Shown here piece by piece: positions 45,290 to 55,900 of a stretch of DNA of 64,000 nt. The DNA lies in the NCBI GenBank assembly GCA_030272585.1, contig BSYQ01000013.1, positions 3,038,001 to 3,102,000 of the forward strand, in the 5' to 3' direction. The position numbers and the translations under genes are program-made. Each line of letters starts with the position of its first letter. Position 1 is the stretch's first letter. This DNA is from Bryopsis sp. KO-2023 (taxonomy: Eukaryota; Chlorophyta; Ulvophyceae; Bryopsidales; Bryopsidaceae). The notes beneath the pieces were generated by a model. The model was not told where the DNA came from, did not search any database, and saw only the letters and a list, made by a program, of their open reading frames with translations.

Positions 45290-47484
45290 GCGCTGGGGAC
45301 AGTATGAGCCTGGGGACCGAAGAAGATCCCCCTCCGGTGCAAGGCGTATTTGTGCAGAACAACATCCAGCACAATGTGCAGAACGTGCACCACGTGGAGG
45401 TGAACCAGGACGAAACATCTATCACTGTGGCCCAGCTGGCGGCCAACACCGAAGAATGGGCGGGACGTACTCAGGCCGAGCTGTACCAAGCACTCAACGA
45501 AGTGCGAGGAGAACTCCATCATACCCGCGAAGAAGCCGAAGCTCGACAATGGCAAGTGGCCAACGAGCAGGCCGAAGCCATGAACACGGCCCTCGAGAAC
45601 CAGAGAGCCGAATTGGAGGACCATCACTGGGAGGACCGCGTTCGGTTGGAAGAGGAGTTCATCCGACGGCTCGAGCACCTCAAAGCCGAGAACGGGCATC
45701 TCGTGGCCGAAATGGAAGAACGTATGTACCTGGCCCAAGAACGTGCGGCCGCCAAGGCAGCTCAAGATTTCCAAGACCTTGGAGCCCGGACCGAAAGGCT
45801 CACGTTGCAAGTGGCAGACCAGCGGGCCGCTGTCGAGACGCTCGGGGTCGAAACAAAGTGTCTACGGGAAGACTACCCATCCGTGGACGAGCTCGTGAAG
45901 TTATGGTCCAAGCAAGTTCCAGCGCAGCCCCAAGTCATTCCTGTGTACATGGCCGGAGCCGGAACCCAAACTGTGACCCAAACTACACAAGCGCCACCCG
46001 GACCACCCCCGTCTTCCAGTTTTCAAGACGCGCCCCTTGTTTCTCCCATCATCAGCAATGCACCCGCGGTACCTATTCTCGCGCCACCCAGTGGAGCGCC
46101 CAACCAACGGCGAGCCGGACCACCACCAGGACCTGTCATTCGAGAGCCCGGTTCTGCACCAACGGGCGGGCCGAGGCCGAGCCGAAGAGACCCAGCGGCC
46201 GCCGCAAGGCCACCCAGCGGCCAGAACCAAGCCACCAATCCTACACCGCCATCCGGCCAAGGACCTCCCATAGCACCACGTCAAGAACCACCCCCTGGAC
46301 CCAGTCAGCCACAGGGAGTTGGAGCTGTCGGATTCAATTCGGGAACGGACCCGTTTGCGGGCCTGGGTTCCTATGCCTCAGTTGGACAGCAGGACCCCAA
46401 CTCCGGATTCCGAGACGCTCCAAGAAGACGGCGGCCAGGAGGAGGAGGCGGGGACGATGGTGATGGAGGTGGTGGGCCGAATGGACCAGGAGGATCTGGC
46501 GGGCCGAATGGACCTGGTGGGCCGAATGGACCGGGAGGAGGACCAAATGGACCTGGCGGCGGGCCGAACGGACCTGGAGGTCCCGGAGGACCTGGCGGAC
46601 CGGGAGGACCATTTGGACCACAATTACCCGGAGGGCCACCAGCAGCCGGAGGCAATGGATTGAGACAAGTCAAGATACCAATGCCACGAGCTTTCAACGG
46701 CACCGCGAATGTCACGGACTGGCTGATGCGTATGGGCCGATGGTTTCGCGCCCAGGCCATTCCAGAAGAGCTATGGCTTCAGGTCATCTGTGCCAACACG
46801 GAGGGCCCTGCAGCCGAATGGATGAATTTGACCGAGCTCAAAGTAATGGAGGGCCGAAGACAGCCATTTGCCGACTGGCGCTCGTGGGCCGAGGAGGCTC
46901 GAAAACTGTTCCAGCCGACGACAACCTCTGAACACGCCCGAGTCGAGTTACGAACCCTGAGGCAGACGACCTCAGTAAAGGACTACATCAAGCGCTACAA
47001 CAGCGTTTGTTTCAGGATCCCGGATATGAGTGAAGCGGAGGCATATAGCGCATTCACCGCAGGCTTGCGTGAACCGATCCGAAGTCAAGTTGTTGGCTTC
47101 ATTCGTGACGACGTGCAAGCCGCTATCGAAATGGCCGAACGGCTCGATGGTATCCGTGGACTTCATAACTCGAGTGAAGGCCGGGGTGGAGGAGGTCATC
47201 AGCGTTGGAATCGAAGATCAAGAGTTAACAGTATTGGCGACAAAGCCGGAGATGATCGTCTCAACTACATTGGTGGAAACCGCGGCCGGGGAGGTTCAAG
47301 CCGAGGCCGAGGCCGAGGCCGTGGCCGCAGTGGGGGAAGATTTGGAGGACGAGGAGGTGGAGGCCGATCTACCACACCAAGTGGAAGAGGAGGCCGGGGT
47401 GGAATATCATGCTACTTATGCGGAGGAGATCATGGGATCAGGAATTGTCCCAAGCTCTCGGCCGCAAAGCGTTCGATAAACTGA
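45226..47484 (+). CDS. gag: Gag polyprotein of outer Ty3/gypsy element
   Basis: 752 residues from an ATG in good context. In order: an acidic leader, a long coiled coil (about residues 65-210), a Pro/Ala-rich region, a Gly/Pro/Asn collagen-like run at ~405-465, the retrotransposon gag capsid domain at ~480-640 (PRAFNGTANVTDWLMRMGRWF through MAERLDG), an RGG-box stretch and a CCHC zinc knuckle (CYLCGGDHGIRNC). Such Gag forms the virus-like particle and binds RNA. The collagen-like run and long coiled coil are unusual additions. Pol lies in the -1 frame and overlaps gag by 76 bases. Confidence 0.92.
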   Translation: MDLIPYEPAEAIAYPDGVEEMSAGDSMSLGTEEDPPPVQGVFVQNNIQHNVQNVHHVEVNQDETSITVAQLAANTEEWAGRTQAELYQALNEVRGELHHTREEAEARQWQVANEQAEAMNTALENQRAELEDHHWEDRVRLEEEFIRRLEHLKAENGHLVAEMEERMYLAQERAAAKAAQDFQDLGARTERLTLQVADQRAAVETLGVETKCLREDYPSVDELVKLWSKQVPAQPQVIPVYMAGAGTQTVTQTTQAPPGPPPSSSFQDAPLVSPIISNAPAVPILAPPSGAPNQRRAGPPPGPVIREPGSAPTGGPRPSRRDPAAAARPPSGQNQATNPTPPSGQGPPIAPRQEPPPGPSQPQGVGAVGFNSGTDPFAGLGSYASVGQQDPNSGFRDAPRRRRPGGGGGDDGDGGGGPNGPGGSGGPNGPGGPNGPGGGPNGPGGGPNGPGGPGGPGGPGGPFGPQLPGGPPAAGGNGLRQVKIPMPRAFNGTANVTDWLMRMGRWFRAQAIPEELWLQVICANTEGPAAEWMNLTELKVMEGRRQPFADWRSWAEEARKLFQPTTTSEHARVELRTLRQTTSVKDYIKRYNSVCFRIPDMSEAEAYSAFTAGLREPIRSQVVGFIRDDVQAAIEMAERLDGIRGLHNSSEGRGGGGHQRWNRRSRVNSIGDKAGDDRLNYIGGNRGRGGSSRGRGRGRGRSGGRFGGRGGGGRSTTPSGRGGRGGISCYLCGGDHGIRNCPKLSAAKRSIN

Positions 47485-50417
47485 AGGTCCGGGGCGCGAG
47501 GCCACCTACCCTGGACACAAATGCGGGTGGTATCGGGGCCGAGGTTCCGGAAGATTTTGGGGAGGAGCAAGCAGAAGGAATAGATGATAGAAAAATGACC
47601 AAGAGAGTTACTTGGCCGAACAAGGCGGAAGAGCATGAAAAACGGATAGACACTAGCTCCAGCTCGCATAGTTCCAATACTGCAGCGCGAGCCGAGTCCC
47701 ATGGAACAGGACTCAATGAAGGAGCGGATGATACTGGCCACGCACGGCCTGGGGTATCATCAGGGGAACCACCATCCACTGTACAGCTCGGCCCGCAAGG
47801 CAACCGAGGGATGGACGGTTCAAATTTTTCTCAAGTGCCGGGGGCACTCAGTCGCGCCGACTCTGCAGTGGCCGACAATTTTTCTTACATCGCCAGGACA
47901 GGAAACACCTGTTCCAAAGGGCGGTTTACTGGCTTCGAGATAGCCATTCAAGTTGGAGACCGACCGGTGAAGGCATATGTGGATAGCGGAAGTTGGGAAA
48001 ACTACATCTCAACGGCAACTCAAGCACGACTGGAATTGGAGGCAACCGGAGAGCACCGCACCTTGGTCATGGCGGATGGTTCCAAGGGCTCAACCCGGGG
48101 CCGAGCCGGACATGTTCGATTTCGATCGGGCCGAGCCACTTTTGTCGCGGATTTTCATATCTTTCCCGACATGGCATACGAGATGATTTTGGGCATCCCG
48201 TGGCTTGTGGCCGAAAACCCCGATCTCTGCTTTCGGACACGGACAATCTCGGTTCAGCGGGGGAAGACAAGGATTTCTCTCCCTCTAGCTATCTCGGGCA
48301 AGCCTCGACCCACCGAGACTATGAGCGTGGGCGACATGGAACAGACATCCGCGGCCAAGCTTTTAAAGGATGCGCGTGCTGGACAGGGAGACGTTGTGAT
48401 GGTAGTGGTTACCGAAGCCGAGGCCGAACAAAACGATGAACATACCAAGGATGATATCAGCAAGTTAGTTCGGCCCGAGCTATCAAAAGCGATCACGCAG
48501 CTCTTAACGGACTACAAGCGAGTATTCGCATCTGACCTTCCTAAAGGACCACCACCGGTCAGGAACGGTCATGAATTCGAGATCGAACTGGAGGAAGGAA
48601 CGAAGCCGATCTTTCGGCCTATGTACAAACTCTCTCCAGCCGAACTCGCGGAGGTCCGGAAGCAGCTCGACTACATGTTGGACCGAGAGCTGATTCGGCC
48701 CTCAAAGAGCCCGTGGGGCGCCCCCATCCTTTTCGCCAACAAGAAGGATGGAGGGCTTCGCTTTTGCATTGACTACCGGTGGATCAACCAGCGGACGGTC
48801 AAGAACCGCTACCCACTCCCTCTCCCTGAAGAATTATTGGACCGCCTCCAGGGAGCCAAAATCTTCACTCGGCTGGACTTGCGCTCGGGGTATTGGCAGA
48901 TGCCCATCCGGGCCGAAGATCAGGAGAAGACCGCTTTACGGACCCGTTATGGGCACTACGAATACAAAGTAGTGCCCTTCGGCCTAACGAACGCACCCCC
49001 GCAGTTCATGGCGATGGTGAACGACCTCTTCCGGGATTTCCACGATAAGTTTCTGGTGGTCTTCCTGGACGACATCATCGTCTACAGTAAAACGGAGGAG
49101 GAACACGCGGAGCACCTTCGGCTCGTGCTGGACAAGCTGGCCGAGCATCAGCTCTATGCGAAGGCGTCAAAGTGTTCCATCGCCGTCAAAGAACTGGATT
49201 TCGTGGGGCATTGGATTTCGGCCGACGGCATCTCCCCTCATCGCAGCAAGACCCAAGCCATTCAAGATTGGAAGCCCCTACAGTCTGTGCCGGAAGTGCG
49301 GAGTTTTCTGGGCATGGTGTCCTACTACCGACGCTTCATCAGGGAGTTTTCACGGATTGCTGCTCCCATACAGAAGCTCGTCAAGAAGGACCAAGCCTGG
49401 GAATGGGGTCCGGCCCAGACCTCAGCGTTTCAAGAGCTCAAGGACCGACTCACTTCGGCCCCAGTACTCTTGATCCCGGACCCGGCCAAGCCGTATGTTG
49501 TTGCCACGGATGCATCGGACTTCGCATTAGGAGCTACCTTAATGCAGGGCAGCAAGGAGGAAGGTTATCAGCCCATTGCATTTTTGAGCCGTTCCCTGAA
49601 CTCCGCCGAGCAGAAGTATTCGGCCTACGAAAGGGAACTATTGGGCATCTCCTATGCTCTCGCCCAATGGCGTCACTACCTGGAAGGAGCTCCTGGTGGG
49701 ACTACGGTGTATACGGATCACCTCCCAGCTACCCATTTTCTACAGCAACGCGTCCTTTCACGGACTCAAACGCGTTGGTTGAAGTCTGGATCGTTCCAGT
49801 CTATCAAGCCGAAGATTTTATATCTTCCGGGCCGAGCCAATTTTGTGGCCGATGCGCTTTCTCGCAAGCCACAACTCCGGCTCAATGCGATTTTGGGGGC
49901 CAAAATCTCGCCCGGGGAGGCACAAGACTGGCAAGCCGCCATAAAGGAGGACCCTATTCTTCGACCAATCGTGACCCAACTTGAAGAGGGACGAGCAGTG
50001 CAGGGGTACACCCTGACCCCAGATGGACTGCTCATGTATCAAGCCAAGGACGTTGGAGCCGAGCCGAAACTCGTTGTGCCGGTTTCTAAACGCCAGGTGG
50101 TATTGCACGACCACCACGATGTGCCGATGGCGGGACATCCAGGGAAAGCTCGGACAGCCGAGCTTGTGAGCCGAAGACATTGGTGGAGAGGCTGGCGCCG
50201 AGCCGTGAACCACTATGTCGAATCGTGCCCCACTTGCCAGATGATGAAGACCGAGAATTCCAAGCAGAAAGGGTTGCTACACCCTCTGCCAGTTCCGGCC
50301 TACAAGTGGGAGCAGCTGACGACCGACCTCGTTACTGACTTACCGAAGTCTAACGGGTACACGGCCGTGGCTGTCTTTGTGGATCGGCTCACGAAGATGT
50401 GCAAGTTCGTTCCGTGC
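47409..50417 (+). pseudogene. pol: Pol of outer element, N-terminal part, split by nested insertion
   Basis: About 1003 codons in the -1 frame relative to gag. In order: a disordered linker, an aspartic protease (YVDSGSWENYIS), reverse transcriptase (KPIFRPMYKLSP, the FLDD catalytic box in VVFLDDIIVYSK), RNase H (VATDASDFALGAT, YERELLGISYAL), the integrase HHCC zinc finger (HDHHDVPMAGHPGKA to CPTCQMMK) and the start of the integrase core. The frame then meets the nested element between two codons at 50417/50418 and ends within its LTR at 50480. The rest resumes at 59461 in the same frame. Confidence 0.93.
50413..50417. repeat. Target duplication of nested element, left
   Basis: CGTGC here and at 59456-59460 flanks the nested element, the 5-bp duplication typical of Ty3/gypsy integration. 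Confidence 0.9.
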
Positions 50418-50881
50418 TGTAAAGACTGCGCTGTAGACTGCGACTCTGAAGCAGTCTGCCAGCCTGAAACAACAGCCTAGAAGGCTGCAACAAGTTCTGA
50501 CACGAGAGAGCGGGAGAGAGAGAGTGTTCAACCCCAAAATCGAGTTACAAGAATACCCTGAGGTGCTGCCCAAATACCCTAGGCTGCACCTCTGATCCAA
50601 ACTGATCGTTCGAGGTCCTATCCATCAACATGACCTGACAGTCTGCCTCAGTGTCAGGTCCCCTGTCTGAAACCTTCTGAGCTGCCAGCCCTGCAGAAAA
50701 GCGTCTGCTGAGCTGTCAGCCCCCATTCACAGATCTAAGGGTTCCGCCCTGCTGCAGCAAACCGGCTGCAGCATTGCTGGTTCCCTAGAACTGCAGGCCT
50801 GTCAGTTCCCCTGAACTGCAGGTCTGCCAGTTCCCTGAACTGAGGATCTGACAGTTCCCCCTGAACTGTAGAATCCTTACA
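50418..50881 (-). repeat. 3' LTR of nested element
   Basis: 464 bp; in element orientation it begins TGTAAGG and ends CTTTACA. Rich in CTGCAG and short tandem sub-repeats around TGAACTG. Confidence 0.93.
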
Positions 50882-50894
50882 TTCCTCCCCATCT
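50882..50894 (-). other. Polypurine tract of nested element
   Basis: AGATGGGGAGGAA on the minus strand lies directly upstream of the 3' LTR, the expected plus-strand priming site. Confidence 0.75.
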
Positions 50895-51851
50895 AGTTGG
50901 CAGTAGTCCCTTACTGCCCCAAAAGATTATAATAACAACCTTTGCCCCTTTTTGGATGTCAACTTTTTTTTTTAACTTCTCTTCCACAGAAACTGGGTTT
51001 CGAAAGGGGTTATGTTATATAAGGAAGTCAAAGCAGTTCTGCAAGAACACTGTATTCAGGAAATTGTCCTAATGCAACAGAAACCCAAAATACCCTGAAA
51101 AATCAATTGGTAACACCCTTGCTGGAAAATTACAACCTGAAGTGTTTGTTTCTGCCACCATCTTGCACTACCCAGGAAATCCAGAAAAACTACCTTATAA
51201 AAAGTTCAAAGCAACAAGGAAATCATAGTCAGTTTAATTCTGCCTTCCCTAGAAGATTTTCCTACAGCCCACAAGGTCAGCTGAGACACCAAAACTTCTT
51301 GGCAAACAAAAACCCCCTTTTCCTGCAGAATACCTGAGTCACCTGATTACCCAATCCATTGCAACTCTGTATAATAAAAACCCATTTGACTGGACTTCCC
51401 TCAAAGGTCACCATGCAATTCCTTACTCTCCCTTTGGCTAATTCAGTAACTCTTATTTCAGATTGCAAATATGGAATTCTCTAGCAATAACATCTTACCC
51501 CTGCTGGACTTGCAATGTATCAACAGGTGAACCATTTTCATAACCAAAACAGGTTGCAAACTTCAGAGTTTTCATCTCAACCTGATCAGAAACTGCAAAA
51601 AGATCCTTGTCCACCTCCAACACACTGATCACCAGAAACTGGACAGCCCTAAGGGTTTAACCCTGCCTGAAAAATTCCACTTCCAACACACTGATCACCA
51701 GAAACTGGACAGCCCTTGAAAAATTCCACTTCCAACACACTGATCACCAGAAACTGGACAGCCCCAAATCACCAATTCTTTCACTGCACCCCCTGAGCAA
51801 ACCACATTCAATCATCCACTCCCATGGTCACACCTCCTGTCGATTCCTGCC
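50895..51851. other. 3' noncoding region of nested element
   Basis: About 960 bases between the post-pol ORF and the polypurine tract. Apart from the three short tandem repeats it holds no frame or structure that I recognise. Confidence 0.6.
51620..51765. repeat. Three tandem ~33-60 bp repeats in nested element
   Basis: The string ccaacacactgatcaccaga followed by aactggacagccc occurs three times between the post-pol ORF and the polypurine tract, with spacers of different length. Confidence 0.8.
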
Positions 51852-52718
51852 TCAGGTCGCCGGACGTTTCAAGCCCCTCTTTGGCGCAAGCGCGGGCACA
51901 CTCCAGCGGATCTCTCGAAGTGGCACGCAGTCACGATTGGTTCGTCCCGGGGAGGCTGGCTGCGTTGGCAGGGGTGGACTGATGACCGCAATCCGCAAGG
52001 ACGTCAGCACCCTCGGCGCCATGACCGTGTGCTCCCGCAGCTGGCACAGCCCGCACTCTTTCGTCGCATCCACCGAGACCCCCTTTCGCGTTTCGCTGAG
52101 TCGTCCAACCACCTCCAAGCTCCCGTCTGGGTTCGTTCTCTCCACCGTTACGTCTGGCGCGTACCAGAGTCTCTGGACACAGAGGTCCCTGCAGCATACC
52201 CTGTGCTTCCCACATGGAAGCTCCCGAACTGGTGCCCCAAGAGACCTCGCCGTCTTGAAGCAAAGCGAACAGCCACGTCCCGTTTCTTTCAGCGCCGTCT
52301 CCATCTCACTCTTTTGGTCTGCTGCAGGTTTTTCTGGTTCAGGGAGCCCTGTGTCCAGGAAGCCGAAGGACAACTCCTCTTCGGAATCCAACCGCGTTAC
52401 CGGCATTTTCTTCGCCCACTCTCGCCACGCTCTCAGCTCACTCTCGGCAGCACTCAGAGACCCTTGCAGCTTCCACTTTTCCTGCTCCACCTTTTGACAC
52501 TTGCTCCTCAGCCTTTCCAACTCCGCAACGTCGACTGCCCTCTTCCGCAGGACCTGCACAGCCTCCTCAAACGCCACAACCTCATCTGCCCCCTTGATCA
52601 CGTCGGCTTTCTCCACCGCTGCCGCAGGGATAACCACAGGGGCAGCCTCTGCTGGCTCACTGCTGCTGGCGGGGGTTGAGACGATAAGGGCGGCCTGGTT
52701 TGCTGGTTGCTGATCCAT
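51852..52718 (-). CDS. Post-pol ORF, coiled coil plus RING-like module, nested element
   Basis: 288 residues from an ATG, about 185 bases after the pol stop in element orientation. An Ala/Pro-rich N-terminus is followed by a coiled coil (~50-105), then a Cys/His cluster: CSLC, 15 residues, CGKHRVC, CRDLC, 41 residues, CGLC. This ligand order and spacing fit a RING-type zinc finger. It sits where some Ty3/gypsy elements have an envelope-like gene, but has no signal peptide or membrane segment. The outer element carries a matching ORF. Confidence 0.65.
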   Translation of the reverse strand: MDQQPANQAALIVSTPASSSEPAEAAPVVIPAAAVEKADVIKGADEVVAFEEAVQVLRKRAVDVAELERLRSKCQKVEQEKWKLQGSLSAAESELRAWREWAKKMPVTRLDSEEELSFGFLDTGLPEPEKPAADQKSEMETALKETGRGCSLCFKTARSLGAPVRELPCGKHRVCCRDLCVQRLWYAPDVTVERTNPDGSLEVVGRLSETRKGVSVDATKECGLCQLREHTVMAPRVLTSLRIAVISPPLPTQPASPGRTNRDCVPLREIRWSVPALAPKRGLKRPAT

Positions 52719-52902
52719 GTTGATTCCTTTTTTTTTTTCCTTTCCGAACGATAGGCTCCTCTTTCTCTCTTCTTGCTCTGCGCACGTAACTTGCTAGACA
52801 GTTTCCGACTCCAGTATACTGCACACCTATTTCTGTTTCTGTCAGGGGTTGCTTCAGTCTGTCAGAGACATCAACCTGTCACCTCTGCTTGATCTAGTCC
52901 TT

Positions 52903-55900
52903 TCAGCTTCTTATCTCAAACTCACGTAACTTGTCCGGTGCGTTTCGCAAGTTTCTGGCAGGTTCCCAGGTGTCCTCCGATTGATCATAACCCTGCCACC
53001 TGACAAGGTACTGCTTCTTGCCCCTGACAGTCCTATCTGCCAGAATCCTGTCAACCAGATACTCCTCTTGGCCTGCCACCATCTCAGGCTCAGGTTGCCA
53101 CCTGGGTGCCTCCCTGTCAGGAAAGCTGCCCTCCTGATCTTCGAAAGCAGGTTTCAGCTTGGACACATGGAAGGTGTTATGAATTTTCCAATGACCTGGC
53201 AGCCTCAGCCTGACTGCAACTTCAGATAACCTCTTCAGAACTACAAAAGGTCCACAGTATTTTGCAGTCAATTTCCTGCTCAACACCTGTGGTAGGGGTA
53301 AGTCCTTTGTGGCGAGAAAAACTTTGTCGCCCGGCTGAAAGCCCCCTCCCCTTCTGTTTTCGTCCGCCCCCTGGCGTTGACGTGCCTGAGCAGAAGCAAT
53401 GTTCCTTCTGCAGGTTTGCAATGCAGTCTGCCAAGTAGACCACCAATCATCCACTGCGGGGCAAGCTGTAGCAGCTACAGCACTTGCAGGAGTTCTGGGT
53501 TGTTGTCCATTCATCAAATAGAAGGGAGAAAACCCAGTTGTAGCATTTATGCTGGAATTGTATGCAAATTCTGCAGCATCCAAATGCATATCCCAATCTG
53601 TGCCTGCAGGTTCCACATAACTGCGCAGAATTTCCTGCACTGTTCTGTTAGCTCGCTCAGTCTGACCATCTGTCTCAGGATGATAACTGCTAGACATTGC
53701 TAACCGAGTGCCTGCCTTCTTCCAAAGAGCCCTCCAAAAATTGCTAGTGAAACGACTATCCCGATCAGAAACAATTTCTTGAGGCAATCCAAAGAAACGA
53801 ACCACATGTTGGAAAAACAAATCTGCTACCCCTGCAGCAGTAACTGTCTGCTTTGTTGGAATGAGTCTGATCATTTTTGTGAATCGATCCACAACCACCA
53901 GCAAATAATCTGACCCTTTCTGAGTCCTTGGCAAAGGTCCAACAAAGTCCAATGAAACACTAGTCCACCTGCCATCTGGAATTGGCAAGGGCTGCAGCTT
54001 ACCCAAGGGCTTCTGAGTAGAGGCCTTGTTTCGTTGGCAGGGAATGCAATTCCTTACATACTTCTGCACAGATCCTGAAATAAGGGGCCAGAAGTAATAC
54101 TGCTGAACCCTGTGCAGGGTCTTCCTCCTGCCCAGATGTCCTGCCAATGCAGACTCATGGCAAGCATGCAGTATCTTTTCCCTGAGCCCATCTGCTTCAG
54201 GTATCCACCATTTCCAGGAATGACCAACATGCCTCCAAAGTTTCAGACCATCCCATTTCACATGTGGAGGTCTGGAAGGTGCTCCAATCAGCTGCCAACA
54301 CAATGGGTCCTTCTTGTAAGCTGCCAGCACTGCCTGCTGAAATTCCCGATCTGCTGTCAACCTTATCCTTGCATTCAGCTGAGGACCATGTTCCTCTGCC
54401 TGATGTGTGGCCCTGCTCAACGCATCTGCCACCACATTGTCTCTGCCTGGCCGGTACTTGATCTCGAACTTGAAGGATTGCAGAGTCTCCATCCATCGTG
54501 CCTGCCTCTGTGACAGGTGAGGCTGGGTGTGCAAAAATTTTAGAGGTGCATGATCGGTGTGCACGGTGAACTCCTGAGCATCCAAGTAGTGCCTCCACAC
54601 TTTCAGAGCATGCACCACAGCCAACAGCTCCTTTTCATGAGTCGCATAGTTGAGCTCTGCCGGTTGCAGTTTCCTGCTTTCATATGCCACTGGTTGCTGA
54701 CCCTGCCCCTGGTCCTGTGTTAGGACTGCTCCAATAGCATAGTCTGAGGCATCTGTGATCACCTCGAATCTCAGACTTGGGTAAGGCACCAAAAGCACTG
54801 GTGCAGACATTAACGCCTCCTTGACATCCTGCATTGCTGCAGCTTCTGCCTCAGTCCATTTCCACACTGCCTCCTTTTTCAATAGAGCAGTGAGTGGTTT
54901 GGCTCTTGCAGAAAAATCCTTGATGAATCTTCTGTAATAGTTTGCCAATCCCAGAAATGACCTGAGATCCTTCACTGAAGTCAAAGGTGGCCAGTCCCTG
55001 ATGACCTGCACCTTACTCTGCAACACCTGTACTCCTGCAGCACTCAACTCATGCCCCAGAAACTCAACTTGCTCCTTGCAGATTTCACATTTGGAAGCTG
55101 AAGCATATAATTTTTGCTCCCTCAATCTCTGCATCACCTTTTTCAAGTGAACCTTGTGTTCTGCCCAACTCTTGCTAAAAATCAAGATGTCATCTAAGTA
55201 AACGATGCAGAAGGCATCCAGAAAATCATGTAACACGTGATTCATTGTGTTCATGAAGGTGGCAGGAGCATTTGTCAGCCCAAAAGGAAGAACAGTGTAC
55301 TCGTAGAGGCCATACCTGGTGCGGAAGGCCGTTTTCTCACAGTCTGCAGGGTCCAACCGCACCTGATGGTAGCCTGCGCAGAGATCAATTTTGCTGAAGC
55401 AGCGAGCTCCCTGAATCTGATCCAGCAATTCCTCTATCCTTGGGATAGGGTACCTGTTCTTCACCGTTAGTTTGTTAAGTGCCCGAAAGTCTACGCACAT
55501 CCTAAGCTTTCCGTTCTTCTTAGGAACAAACAAAATTGGTGAACCCCAGGGTGACTTGCTAGGTCTGATAAAACCCTGCTTCAGTAACTCTGCCAACTGC
55601 TTCTTCAATTCTTCTCTTTCTGCAAAACTGGCTCTATAAAGCCCCTTTTTCACTGGTTCTGCCCCTTCTATCAATTCAATCTTGTGGTTCACACCCCTGT
55701 CAGGAGGCAATTCCTGCGGCAGTTCCTCTTTAAACAAATCCTGAAACTCCTTTCTGATCTGTTTTTCTAGCTCAACTGCCTCTTTCTGTTCCTCTGACAA
55801 GGTTTCTGGTTCACTGCCTCTCACTGCATCAGTACTTTCCAAACCATTTATTGAACATCCATTATTTACTTCCCGTAAATTCAATAGGTACATCGGCAGG

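Noticed and set aside
45127-45810. 227-codon antisense frame in gag coiled coil
   Set aside because: Coiled-coil codon bias gives open antisense frames; no recognised motif.
45075-46463. 462-codon Arg/Ser-rich frame overlapping gag
   Set aside because: Shadow of gag in another frame; the gag frame has the capsid domain and zinc knuckle.
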